From the NCBI RefSeq assembly GCF_000428045.1, contig NZ_ATZE01000016.1, positions 1 to 64,000 on the forward strand: DNA of 64,000 nt. Reading direction: 5' to 3'. Shown here piece by piece: positions 38,400-47,625 of the stretch. The stretch comes from Sedimenticola selenatireducens DSM 17993 (GTDB taxonomy: Bacteria > Pseudomonadota > Gammaproteobacteria > Chromatiales > Chromatiaceae). Under the pieces are notes generated by a model that saw only the letters and a program-made list of their open reading frames with translations, was not told where the DNA came from and made no database searches. The position numbers were made by a program, and so were the translations under genes. Each line of letters starts with the position of its first letter. The first letter of the stretch is position 1.

Positions 38400-40723
38400 T
38401 GCCTCGACAACAATACAACGCCTTTCTGCTGACCCGTCACTGGCGTGACGGGCCCAATGGCGTGGAACTGCAGTTCTGGGCACATTCACCAGCCGGACCG
38501 TTGCGGCTGGTCTATCCGGAGCAGAAAGCGGTCTGCTTCATTGCACGCGATAGCGAACTGCCAATGGATGGGTTCAGGATGGAACGCAAGCCATTGAAGC
38601 TGACCGATATGCTCGGTCAGCCGGTGGATGGCCTCTATTTCCGCCAGCAGCGCCAGTTGCAGCAGTTTCGCGAGCGCACCGCCGGCAGCAGCACCCTGCT
38701 GCTGGAGTCGGATATCAAGATCGCCGACCGTTTCCTGATGGAGCGCTTTGTTACCGCGCCCTTACAGGTCACCGGCAACCCGGTTCAGCGCAACGGTTAT
38801 CTGGAGCTGGTCAATCCGCAAATCCGACCGGTCGATTTCCAGCCCGAACTCAGTTATCTGAGCCTGGACATAGAGACCGACGGTACCGCCAACCAGGTGC
38901 TGTCCATCGCCTTCTGCGGACCGGGAGTGTCCCGGATCCTGATGCAGGGAGAGGCTGCCGACTGGCCCAGCGATCTGCCGATCCACTGGGTCAGTGATGA
39001 GGCACAACTGTTGCGGCTGTTTCTGCAGCAGATGGAACAACTTGACCCGGACCTGATCCTGGGCTGGAACTTGGTCAATTTCGACCTGGACTACCTGGAG
39101 CGGCGCTGCAGGGCGCACCACATCCCCTTCAGCCTGGGCCGGGGCGGCGAACTGGCCGCCATCCTGCAACCACAACAGAGCGGGCAGGCCCGGGTGGCGA
39201 GCATTCCGGGGCGGGTGGCGCTGGACGGCATTGACAATCTGCGCGCCGCCTTCTGGTCATTTGAGAGTTTCGCGCTGAATCATGTGGCCGGCGAGCTGTT
39301 GGGGCGTAAAAAACTGATCAGTGACGGCCAGGATAAGCTGGCCGAGATACGACGCCAGTTCCGCGAAGACCGACCCGCCCTGGCCGCTTACAATCTGGAG
39401 GATTGCCGCCTGGTCGAGGATATCTTCCACAAGACCGACCTGATTAACTTTATCCGGCAGCGCGCCACCATGACCGGACTGTCACTCGGCCGGCAGGGGG
39501 GATCGGTGGCCGCATTCGACAACCTCTACCTGCCACTGTTGCATCGGGAAGGCGTGGTGGCCCATGACATCGGCGCCTTTCGTCATTCACAAACCAGCCC
39601 CGGCGGCTATGTGATGGATTCCCGGCCGGGCCTCTACCAGAATGTGCTGGTGCTGGATTTCAAGAGCCTTTATCCAAGCATCATCCGTACCTTCCGCATC
39701 GACCCGCTGGGCATGGCCTTTCCCGGCGACGACCCGGTTCCCGGTTTTCTGCAGGCCCGGTTCGCCCGAGAGCGCCACCTGCTTCCGGGCATTATTACTG
39801 AACTCTGGGCCAAGCGGGATCTGGCCAAGCAGCAGCAGGACAAGGCGCTCTCCCAGGCGATCAAGATCATCATGAACTCCTTCTACGGTGTGCTCGGTTC
39901 CAGCGGCTGCCGTTTCTACGACCCACGCCTCGCCAGCAGCATCACCCGCCGTGGTCACGAGATCATCACCCGCAGCCGCGACTGGCTGGAGTCAGCCGGC
40001 TATCCGGTGATCTATGGCGACACCGACTCGGTGTTTGTGCTGCTGGGAGAAGACTATGACGAGGCGCGCTCCCGGGAGACCGGCCAGCAGCTCGCCCGGG
40101 ATCTCAATAGCTGGTGGAACGACACCATTGCACGGGAATTTCGTGTTGAATCAGCCCTGGAGATCGAATTCGAAACCCACTTTATTCAATTCATCATGCC
40201 CACCATCCGCGGCACCGAGACCGGCAGCAAAAAGCGCTATGCCGGCGTGATCCGTAATTCCCAGGGTGAATATGACCTGGTGTTCAAAGGCCTGGAGAGC
40301 GTACGCAGCGACTGGACCCCGCTGGCCCAGCGTTTCCAGCGGGAACTCTATCGGCGCATCTTCTTCAACGAACCCTACGAGGCTTATATAAGCGATCTGG
40401 TCGGCCGGCTGAAACGCGGTGAACTGGACCGGGAACTGGTCTATCGAAAACGGTTGCGCCGCAAACTGGACGACTATCAACGCAATATCCCTCCCCACGT
40501 ACAGGCGGCGAGAAAGCTGAACAAGCCAGGTCGCACCATCAATTACCTGATCACGCTCAACGGTCCGGAACCGGTGGAGCACTATTTTAATGGCCGGAGG
40601 ACCAGCCCGATCGACTACCAACACTATATCGATCGCCAGATCGAACCGGTGGCCGATGGCATCCTGCACTTTCTCGACGACAGTTTCAAACGCATCACTG
40701 CCGATCAGATGGCACTGTTCTGA
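38399..40723 (+). CDS. polB: DNA polymerase II (family B)
   Basis: This 774-residue polymerase with proofreading acts in damage tolerance. Exonuclease residues Asp157 and Glu159 lie in LDIETDG, with GWNLVNFDLDYL and YNLEDC as Exo II and III. Polymerase motif A is DFKSLYPSII (Asp420), motif B KIIMNSFYGVLGS, and motif C YGDTDS (Asp541, Asp543). All catalytic residues are present. The ATG at 38399 overlaps the ybbP stop; the open frame extends upstream antisense-free but inside ybbP. There is no SOS box before it. Confidence 0.96.
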   Translation: MPRQQYNAFLLTRHWRDGPNGVELQFWAHSPAGPLRLVYPEQKAVCFIARDSELPMDGFRMERKPLKLTDMLGQPVDGLYFRQQRQLQQFRERTAGSSTLLLESDIKIADRFLMERFVTAPLQVTGNPVQRNGYLELVNPQIRPVDFQPELSYLSLDIETDGTANQVLSIAFCGPGVSRILMQGEAADWPSDLPIHWVSDEAQLLRLFLQQMEQLDPDLILGWNLVNFDLDYLERRCRAHHIPFSLGRGGELAAILQPQQSGQARVASIPGRVALDGIDNLRAAFWSFESFALNHVAGELLGRKKLISDGQDKLAEIRRQFREDRPALAAYNLEDCRLVEDIFHKTDLINFIRQRATMTGLSLGRQGGSVAAFDNLYLPLLHREGVVAHDIGAFRHSQTSPGGYVMDSRPGLYQNVLVLDFKSLYPSIIRTFRIDPLGMAFPGDDPVPGFLQARFARERHLLPGIITELWAKRDLAKQQQDKALSQAIKIIMNSFYGVLGSSGCRFYDPRLASSITRRGHEIITRSRDWLESAGYPVIYGDTDSVFVLLGEDYDEARSRETGQQLARDLNSWWNDTIAREFRVESALEIEFETHFIQFIMPTIRGTETGSKKRYAGVIRNSQGEYDLVFKGLESVRSDWTPLAQRFQRELYRRIFFNEPYEAYISDLVGRLKRGELDRELVYRKRLRRKLDDYQRNIPPHVQAARKLNKPGRTINYLITLNGPEPVEHYFNGRRTSPIDYQHYIDRQIEPVADGILHFLDDSFKRITADQMALF

Positions 40724-40787
40724 ACAGCAACAATCTGTTCAGCGATATCGGCGTGCGAACACCGGACCGACCTGGCAAGTACGAGCC

Positions 40788-40816
40788 ATGATAAGTCCAG
40801 GTAGAGGTGTTAAAAT
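40788..40816 (+). promoter_or_regulatory. Promoter suggesting a leaderless response-regulator mRNA
   Basis: TAAAAT at 40811-40816 lies 6 bases before the ATG at 40823, and ATGATA at 40788-40793 is a fair -35 at 17-base spacing. AGAGGTG is 13 bases from the ATG, too far for a normal ribosome binding site. Confidence 0.35.
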
Positions 40817-40822
40817 ATTTTC

Positions 40823-41503
40823 ATGTATCTGCTGCTGATTGAAGACAATCCCGACCTGATCGAAAACCTGTGTGAATTCTTTGAATCCATGGGGCACGCC
40901 GTGGATATCGCCTATAACGGCCTCACAGGTTTGGGATTTGCACTCGAAAACAGCTATGACGTGATTGTTCTCGACCTGATGCTGCCTGGCATGGATGGCC
41001 TGGAGGTCTGCTCACGGTTACGCCGGGAGGGACACGGCACCCCCGTCCTGATGCTCACCGCCCGCGATACACTCAATAACAAACTGGAAGGCTTCGCCAG
41101 TGGGGCCGACGATTATCTGGTCAAGCCTTTTGCGCTGCCGGAACTGGAAGCGCGCCTTAACGCCCTGTCCCGGCGTGGTCGCAGCGAAATTACCCGACGA
41201 CGCCTGATCGTCGGTGATCTGCAGTTTGATCCCGATACGCTGCGCGTGGAGCGCGACGGACGGCGTATCGAACTGGCGCCCATTCCACTTAAAATTCTCG
41301 CCCTGCTGATGCGCCGCTCCCCGGGTGTTGTGCGACGGGTGGAGATCGAGCGCGAGATATGGGGGGACGATCCACCCGACAGTGACACCCTGCGCGCCCA
41401 TCTGCATGCCCTGCGAACCGCCATTGACCGTAATTTCAAACCCGCCTTGCTGCACACCATTCGCGGCATGGGTTATCAGCTAACCGGCCCCGATGGCCGC
41501 TAG
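40823..41503 (+). CDS. OmpR-family response regulator
   Basis: The 226-residue protein has a receiver domain with the acidic pair Glu7/Asp8, phosphoacceptor Asp51 in IVLDLMLPG, and the conserved Lys in DYLVKPF. The C-terminal winged helix (about 130-224) contains DPDTLRVERDGRRIELAPIPLKILALLMRR and TIRGMGYQL. It should control transcription downstream of the histidine kinase, which overlaps it by 11 bases. The target is unknown. Confidence 0.93.
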   Translation: MYLLLIEDNPDLIENLCEFFESMGHAVDIAYNGLTGLGFALENSYDVIVLDLMLPGMDGLEVCSRLRREGHGTPVLMLTARDTLNNKLEGFASGADDYLVKPFALPELEARLNALSRRGRSEITRRRLIVGDLQFDPDTLRVERDGRRIELAPIPLKILALLMRRSPGVVRRVEIEREIWGDDPPDSDTLRAHLHALRTAIDRNFKPALLHTIRGMGYQLTGPDGR

Positions 41504-42767
41504 CTGGACCCTGCGCAACCGCGTTGCAATCACCCTGGCCCTGTTCGGCGCGGTGGTGAGTCTGGCGTTGGCCACCACCATTTACTTCGCCTCGCATGAT
41601 CTGGAGGCACGCCTGATTGATGACACCCTGACGGCAGAACTGGATGATTATGTCGCCCGGCGCCAACGTAATCCGCTCTCCCTGCCCGAACACACGGCCA
41701 CCATCCGTGCCTATGTGGTGGCCGCGCAGGGAGGAACCCGCCCTATTCCGGACGAGATCAAGACACTCGCCCCGGGGCGTCACAATCTCGTGGTCGATGG
41801 CATCAGCTATCGTGCCGCCGTGCGCAAGGTACGCGATCAACGCTTTGTCGTGCTCTACGACACCAGCGCGCTACACCAGCGGGAGACCAGCTTCCTCATC
41901 CTGCTGTCGGGGAGCGTGCTGATCGTTACGCTCATTTCCGCGCTGGCCGGACGCTGGCTGGCCGCACTCATCATTGCACCGGTTACCGAGCTGGCACGCC
42001 GTGTTGCACAACTTCATCCCGAAGATGAACCCACCACGCTGGCACGGGAGTTTCCCTGGGTGGAGATTCACCAGTTGGCGGGGGACTTTGATACCTATCT
42101 CCGACGTTTGCACGATTTCATTGAACGGGAGCGCCTCTTCACCGGTGATGTCAGCCACGAACTGCGTACCCCCATTGCCGTCATAAACGGCGCCACTGAA
42201 CTGATGATGCTGGATACCACGCTCGATGATAAGAACAGAAACCGTGTTGCACGAATATCCCGGGCCGCCATCGAGATGGGTGAAATCTCTGCGGCCCTGC
42301 TGGCACTTGCCCGGGAACAGGGTGATGCGGGCAGCCCGTCGACGGAATGTGATGTCCTGCCGGTTGTCAAGGAAGTCATTGAGCGCTATCGCGACCTGTT
42401 CCGCCACAAACCGGTTACCTTGGTGCTGGACGTCGGGGCGCCATCGCATATACAGGTCGATCACGCCATTCTCTCCATGGTGCTGGGTAACCTCCTGCGC
42501 AATGCCCTGAGTTTCACCGAACGGGGTGAAGTGCGCATCCGGCTTGATGCCGATAACATCCGCGTGGAAGACTCGGGTCCGGGTCTGGGTACGGAAAACC
42601 CGACTGAATTGTTCCAGCCCTATGTACGGGGTAGCCGGAGCCGCGGAGCGGGTTTGGGGCTCTCACTGGTATGGCGTCTGTGCGAACATGAAGGCTGGCG
42701 GATTATCCTGGAAAATCGTCCCGATGGCGGCACCCTGGCACAACTCTCCCTGACCTCGGGAAACTGA
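41493..42767 (+). CDS. Sensor histidine kinase
   Basis: The 424-residue membrane kinase has two membrane segments (about 11-31 and 133-160) around a periplasmic domain of about 100 residues, a HAMP-like linker, and the phospho-acceptor His222 in FTGDVSHELRTPIAV. The ATPase part has NLLRNAL, DSGPGL and GAGLGLSLVWRL. It forms a pair with the upstream regulator. The signal sensed is unknown. The 317 bases after it (42768-43084) hold no gene or clear element that I can support. Confidence 0.93.
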   Translation: MAASWTLRNRVAITLALFGAVVSLALATTIYFASHDLEARLIDDTLTAELDDYVARRQRNPLSLPEHTATIRAYVVAAQGGTRPIPDEIKTLAPGRHNLVVDGISYRAAVRKVRDQRFVVLYDTSALHQRETSFLILLSGSVLIVTLISALAGRWLAALIIAPVTELARRVAQLHPEDEPTTLAREFPWVEIHQLAGDFDTYLRRLHDFIERERLFTGDVSHELRTPIAVINGATELMMLDTTLDDKNRNRVARISRAAIEMGEISAALLALAREQGDAGSPSTECDVLPVVKEVIERYRDLFRHKPVTLVLDVGAPSHIQVDHAILSMVLGNLLRNALSFTERGEVRIRLDADNIRVEDSGPGLGTENPTELFQPYVRGSRSRGAGLGLSLVWRLCEHEGWRIILENRPDGGTLAQLSLTSGN

Positions 42768-43084
42768 ACCTGATTCGGTTTCCAGGCCGCCCTATACACT
42801 CCGTAAACATTGCCTATCCATTCGCTATACCACCGCTTCGGTAGAGTACCGCTCGAGTGAAAGCCGAGTAGTGACTCCCCTGCCCGTCTCTTTCTGGAGA
42901 GGGGCAAAATACTCCCTCTCCACCCGGTCAACGACCCGCTGAAAGTCAGGTGGGCGTTTAACCAAATTGGGAACGCTGGCCCAGTGATGAGGCGCTGTAA
43001 CGGGTATTTCCTGCAAGGCAAATATAACCGGACATGACATCTTCGCCATACCTGTCAGATGGCACTAATCAACCAGGATCTGCC

Positions 43085-43429
43085 ATGCAGTACCTTAACA
43101 CGCATCCCGACACCCGCCTGCCAGCTGGTTTGCGGTCAATCCGCATCAGATATCTATTCCTGATTCCGCTGCTACTACTGGCGGCTTTCGAACTGAGTGT
43201 TATCCAGTTGATTTTGCTCACACTGGCATTCGGGCTGGGATTGAGTTTCGTCGAGCGGCTAAATCAATTATCAAAATCCAGTCCACGGTCCAACTCCTCC
43301 GGTATGCGCAACCTGAAAGCCTTTGATGGCGGTTCATTTCCAGCAGATCGGACACCTTCGCCAGCACAGAGCAGCGGACGGGCTGTCTACGACGGCGGCA
43401 GTTTTGAGCGCGCCCACTTAACACGATGA
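43085..43429 (+). CDS. Small membrane protein upstream of SulP, unknown function
   Basis: The 114-residue protein has one hydrophobic hairpin (about residues 22-57: YLFLIPLLLLAAFELSVIQLILLTLAFGLGL) and a soluble tail with a repeated motif, AFDGGSFPADR and VYDGGSFERAH. AGGA lies 7 bases before the ATG at 43085. It overlaps the SulP start by 4 bases (ATGA), so it is probably co-translated and may be an accessory subunit. I do not recognise the family. Confidence 0.65.
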   Translation: MQYLNTHPDTRLPAGLRSIRIRYLFLIPLLLLAAFELSVIQLILLTLAFGLGLSFVERLNQLSKSSPRSNSSGMRNLKAFDGGSFPADRTPSPAQSSGRAVYDGGSFERAHLTR

Positions 43430-45234
43430 AAGCATTATCCGGAAATCCCAATCTCTTCACCGGCGCAGATCGGCCGCTGTCGATGCCTCAGCGCCTGTTG
43501 CTCCTGTTGCCTTTCCTGCAGTGGCTACCCGGTATTACACGTCAGAGCCTGCAGCGTGACCTGATGGCCGGGTTGACCGGGGCGGTCGTGGTGCTGCCTC
43601 AGGGCGTCGCATTTGCCACCATCGCTGGCATGCCGCCTCAGTACGGCCTGTATACGGCCATGATCACCCCCATCATTGCAGCGCTGTTTGGCTCATCACG
43701 TCACCTGGTTTCCGGACCGACCACAGCAATCTCAATCGTGGTCTTCTCCTCCATCAGTCAGTACGCCACCCCGGGCACACCCGAGTTTGTACAACTGGTG
43801 CTGACCATGACTTTTCTGGCGGGCATCTATCAGCTCGCCTTCGGCGTGGCACGACTGGGGGTGTTGGTAAATTTTGTTTCCCATACCGTGGTGGTCGCGT
43901 TTACCGCCGCGGCGGCCATCCTGATCGCCACCAGCCAGATCAAACATGTGCTGGGACTGGAACTGGCACGCGGACACTCATTTGCAGATACCTGGCTCGG
44001 TGTCTTCCAACATTACGACCAGAGCAATGGCTATGTACTTTTTATTGCGCTCGCCACACTGGCCGTGGCGCTGTTCAGTCGTCGCCTGTCACGCAAAATG
44101 CCACACCTGCTGCTGGGCCTGATCGTCGGCTCGCTGACCGCCTTCTTTCTCGGCGCCGACGCCCACAACGTCGCCCTGGTCGGCAGTATTCCGGCCCAAC
44201 TGCCACCCCTCACCAGCCCATTGTTCAACATGGATGCCATTCGGATGCTGGCGCCCCAGGCTTTTGCGGTAGCGCTGCTTGGCCTGATTGAGGCCGTATC
44301 AATTGCCCGTTCTGTCGCCACCCGCTCCAATCAACGTATCGACGGCAACCAGGAGTTTATCGGTCAGGGTCTCTCCAATATTGTTGGCAGTTTTTTCTCA
44401 AGCTATGCGGGTTCAGGCTCATTCACCCGCTCCGGGATCAACTACGACTCAGGGGCACAGACCCCCATGTCGGCCATCTTTGCGGCAGTTATCCTGATGG
44501 CCATTGTGTTACTGATAGCACCTCTGACCGCCTATCTCCCGGTCGCGGCAATGGGCGGGGTGATTTTACTGGTCGCCTATAACCTGGTCGATTTTCATCA
44601 CATCCGTGCAATCTTCAATACCAGCCGGCCGGAATCTGCAATCTTCCTCGTCACCTTTTTTTCCACCCTGTTCCTGGAACTGGAATTCGCTATCTATATC
44701 GGCGTACTGTTGTCCCTGGTGATCTTTCTAGCCAAGACATCAAAACCAAAAATCACCCTTTTGGCGCCAGACCTGACGCAGAAAAACCGGGCATTTACAG
44801 ATATCGAAACCAAGCCGCTTCAGGAGTGCGGACAACTCAAGGTCGTGCGCGTGGACCGCTCCATCTATTTTGGCTCAGTCAGTTACCTGCAGCTCAAATT
44901 GCAGATGATCTCCGCGACTTACGGTGTCAAACATATCCTGTTGATTGCATCCCGCATCAATTATATCGATATGGCGGGCGCCGAACTGCTCGCTCAGGAG
45001 GCCAGACGTCTGAAGGCGAATGGTGGTGGACTCTATGTCTATGGTTTAAAGGACGAGCTTTGGCAGTTTCTTGCCGAAGGCGGCTATCTGAAGATGATAG
45101 GTGCACAATATTTCTTCGATAACAAAACAGATGCCATCAGCGCCATCTACCGTAAACTTGACCACCAGACATGTCGTCAGTGCAGCAAACCGATCTTCAT
45201 CGAGTGTCAACGCGAACAAGCGGTCACATCTTGA
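43426..45234 (+). CDS. SulP-family anion permease with STAS domain
   Basis: This 602-residue inner-membrane transporter moves sulfate, bicarbonate or another anion. QRDLMAGLTGAVVVLPQGVAFATIAGMPPQYGLYTA and LFGSSRHLVSGPTTAISIVVFSSI are SulP signatures in a core of 12-14 membrane segments. A STAS domain follows (about 465-580; NYIDMAGAELLAQEARRLKANGG). The last residues hold a CRQCSKP pair of cysteines. Convergent to NhaA, 45 bases away; a sodium-coupled bicarbonate role is possible but unproven. Confidence 0.93.
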   Translation: MKALSGNPNLFTGADRPLSMPQRLLLLLPFLQWLPGITRQSLQRDLMAGLTGAVVVLPQGVAFATIAGMPPQYGLYTAMITPIIAALFGSSRHLVSGPTTAISIVVFSSISQYATPGTPEFVQLVLTMTFLAGIYQLAFGVARLGVLVNFVSHTVVVAFTAAAAILIATSQIKHVLGLELARGHSFADTWLGVFQHYDQSNGYVLFIALATLAVALFSRRLSRKMPHLLLGLIVGSLTAFFLGADAHNVALVGSIPAQLPPLTSPLFNMDAIRMLAPQAFAVALLGLIEAVSIARSVATRSNQRIDGNQEFIGQGLSNIVGSFFSSYAGSGSFTRSGINYDSGAQTPMSAIFAAVILMAIVLLIAPLTAYLPVAAMGGVILLVAYNLVDFHHIRAIFNTSRPESAIFLVTFFSTLFLELEFAIYIGVLLSLVIFLAKTSKPKITLLAPDLTQKNRAFTDIETKPLQECGQLKVVRVDRSIYFGSVSYLQLKLQMISATYGVKHILLIASRINYIDMAGAELLAQEARRLKANGGGLYVYGLKDELWQFLAEGGYLKMIGAQYFFDNKTDAISAIYRKLDHQTCRQCSKPIFIECQREQAVTS

Positions 45235-45279
45235 TTATCTTTCTCCCCTGGTAATGTGTCGGCCCTGCAATCACGTCAG

Positions 45280-46671
45280 TTATTGCGGACGGTTAGTCTT
45301 CGAGGGCATGTCACTGTTACAGCAGAAGCGCAGCCAGAGCCATCCCATGATACCGGCCAACAGGGAGGCCACCAGGATGCCCGACTTCGCCGCGATCAGC
45401 TGATCCTGCTGGGCAAAGCCAAGATCGGCAATGAAAATGGACATGGTAAAGCCCATACCACCCAACATGCCGATGCCGACAATGTGCCGGAGATCCAGGC
45501 CATCCGGGAGGCGGCCGAGTCTGAATTTAATCGCAATCCATGCCATCAGCGGGATACCGATACTTTTACCCACCACCAGCCCCAGAACAATACCCGAGGT
45601 GATACCACCATCCCAGAGGTATTCAAGCGTGTTGTAAGAGAGCGGAATACCGGCATTCACCAGGGCAAACAGCGGCAGGACGAACAGAGCCACGGGGTGT
45701 TCCAGTGCCCGCTCCCATCGGCGTAACGGAGTGGTGGCCTTTGCCGCGGCGACCTGGACCCCCTCCACAATATCGTGCTGGTCAATATTCTCGAGAATAT
45801 TCTCGCTGCTGTCGCTCTTTCGCTCCATCCGTTCAAAACGGCTCATCAGGCGATGTGTTTTCTGCAAGAACCAGCCGGTGTCACGCTTTGGGCGTGCCGG
45901 TACGGTAAATGCCACCATAATGCCGGCTACCGTGGCATGCACCCCAGACATATACAGCATGCTCCAGAGAATCACTCCGCCTGCCAGGTAAATCCAGGAG
46001 TTACGGATACCCAATAGATTGACAAGCAATAACAAGACAAACGCCAATGCCCCAGAAGCCAGGTACAGGACATCGATTGATTCAGTATAAAAAAACGCAA
46101 TCACGAGAATCGCACCGATATCATCAATAATGGCCAGTGCGGTCAGAAAGGCGAAGGCAGACGCCGGAATCTGTCGGCGCAACAGGGCCAGGATACCAAC
46201 CGCGAAGGCGGTGTCGGTTGCCATCGGAATACCCCATCCATGCTCGGTTTCGGAACCGAAGTTGAGCAACAGAAAAAGTAGCGCCGGAAACAACATGCCA
46301 CCGATTGCCGCGGCAATCACCGGCAGTGTACGGCTAAAATCCTGCAACTCTCCCGCCAACAGTTCCCGTTTTATCTCAAGGCCCAATAAAAAAAAGAATA
46401 GGGTCATGATGGCATCATTAACCCAATGGTGCAGACTCAAGCTAAAGGAATGGTCATCCACTACCAATCCAAGAGGAGTTTCGATAAAGGACTGGTAGCT
46501 GGTACTAAACTGCGAGTTGGCAAGAAAAAGTGCGACACCGGTGCAGAGAATCAGCAGTATGCTACTGGTGGTTTGATCCTTAATAAAATATTGAAACGGC
46601 GTTATTACCTTTTCAAATTGCCTTTCCAGGTCGGTTTGAACTGTACTCCTGTGTGCTGATTGTTTATCCAT
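45280..46671 (-). CDS. nhaA: NhaA-type sodium/proton antiporter
   Basis: This inner-membrane antiporter has 463 residues, against about 390 in E. coli. The core includes the essential Asp183-Asp184 in AIIDDIGAILV and GIPMATDTAFAVGILALL. The extra length is a charged insertion between membrane segments (residues about 265-330, RFERMERKSDSSENILENIDQHD) and a C-terminal tail. It should extrude sodium and help pH homeostasis. SulP lies convergently 45 bases away. Confidence 0.95.
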   Translation of the reverse strand: MDKQSAHRSTVQTDLERQFEKVITPFQYFIKDQTTSSILLILCTGVALFLANSQFSTSYQSFIETPLGLVVDDHSFSLSLHHWVNDAIMTLFFFLLGLEIKRELLAGELQDFSRTLPVIAAAIGGMLFPALLFLLLNFGSETEHGWGIPMATDTAFAVGILALLRRQIPASAFAFLTALAIIDDIGAILVIAFFYTESIDVLYLASGALAFVLLLLVNLLGIRNSWIYLAGGVILWSMLYMSGVHATVAGIMVAFTVPARPKRDTGWFLQKTHRLMSRFERMERKSDSSENILENIDQHDIVEGVQVAAAKATTPLRRWERALEHPVALFVLPLFALVNAGIPLSYNTLEYLWDGGITSGIVLGLVVGKSIGIPLMAWIAIKFRLGRLPDGLDLRHIVGIGMLGGMGFTMSIFIADLGFAQQDQLIAAKSGILVASLLAGIMGWLWLRFCCNSDMPSKTNRPQ

Positions 46672-46840
46672 AAGATAATTATTCCAGGGTATTAATCTTA
46701 AATCGCCCCTTCACCGGGTAGGGATTAACAGAAACAATCAACCTATTCGTCTGTTTGATAAGGTTGATTGCTCTCTATCATGTAGACTGAGTGCAATGCT
46801 TGTCGCATGACTATTAAAACTAATAGACAGGTTATCGCCT

Positions 46841-47611
46841 ATGCACAATCTAGTTTTAGGAATCAGTTTACCAATCCTGGCGGTCTACACATTAATGTTC
46901 GCCGGTGCGGTCCATTCATCCGATATCACTCTCGCCGCGGCCAATTCAACCTGCGCCACCATCAAAGCGGTAGGTGAACAATTTTCCCAGACCCGTGACA
47001 TTAAAATCAATTACATCTGTAAATCATCGGGACTGCTGGCCAAGGGAATTCGAGGAGGTGCAATCCAGGCCGACATCTATATCTCAGCCAATAAACATTG
47101 GATGGATTATATGATTCAAGGTGGCTTTGTGGCTGCCGATAAGGTTATTAGCCCCTGGGGCAATCGCCTGGTGGTAGGCGCACCTGCCAACAGTCCTCTG
47201 GAACTCCACGAGTGGAATGATTTGACATCGGATAAAATAAAAAAAATCCTAATTGGTGATCCATCTACCGCACCCTTTGGCCGCTATGCAAAACAGGCCA
47301 TGCAGAAGACCGGTGTCTGGGAACGGGTCAAGCAGAAAATTACCACGAAAAAGCATATCACCCTGCTGGCCGAAACGCTGGCGCAATCCGATAACAATAC
47401 CGTCGGTATACTTTTCTCAACCAATCTCAGCGACCGGGTACGACCACTCTACTCAATCGATCCTTCCTGGCATCCAGACATCCGATACTACATGGCGCCG
47501 GTTGAACAATCCGCCGGTAAATCAGCGGCAGCCGACTTGTTGGATTATATTCGCAGCGACCCCGGCATCGAGATATTCAAAACCGCCGGTTTTGATGTAA
47601 GCCTGCAGTGA
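46841..47611 (+). CDS. ModA-like periplasmic substrate-binding protein
   Basis: The 256-residue protein has a signal peptide (to about residue 26) and the ModA fold: ITLAAANSTCATIKAVGEQFSQ, SSGLLAKGIRGGAIQADIYISANKHWMDYMIQGG and ILIGDPSTAPFGRYAKQAMQKTGVWE. It may bind molybdate, tungstate or another oxyanion. No modB or modC follows; 14 bases on, a membrane PAS-GGDEF-EAL protein begins. It could be a receptor for that protein's periplasmic domain. Two cysteines (ANSTCA, NYICK) are near the N-terminus. Confidence 0.85.
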   Translation: MHNLVLGISLPILAVYTLMFAGAVHSSDITLAAANSTCATIKAVGEQFSQTRDIKINYICKSSGLLAKGIRGGAIQADIYISANKHWMDYMIQGGFVAADKVISPWGNRLVVGAPANSPLELHEWNDLTSDKIKKILIGDPSTAPFGRYAKQAMQKTGVWERVKQKITTKKHITLLAETLAQSDNNTVGILFSTNLSDRVRPLYSIDPSWHPDIRYYMAPVEQSAGKSAAADLLDYIRSDPGIEIFKTAGFDVSLQ

Positions 47612-47625
47612 ACAGATAGCAGCCT

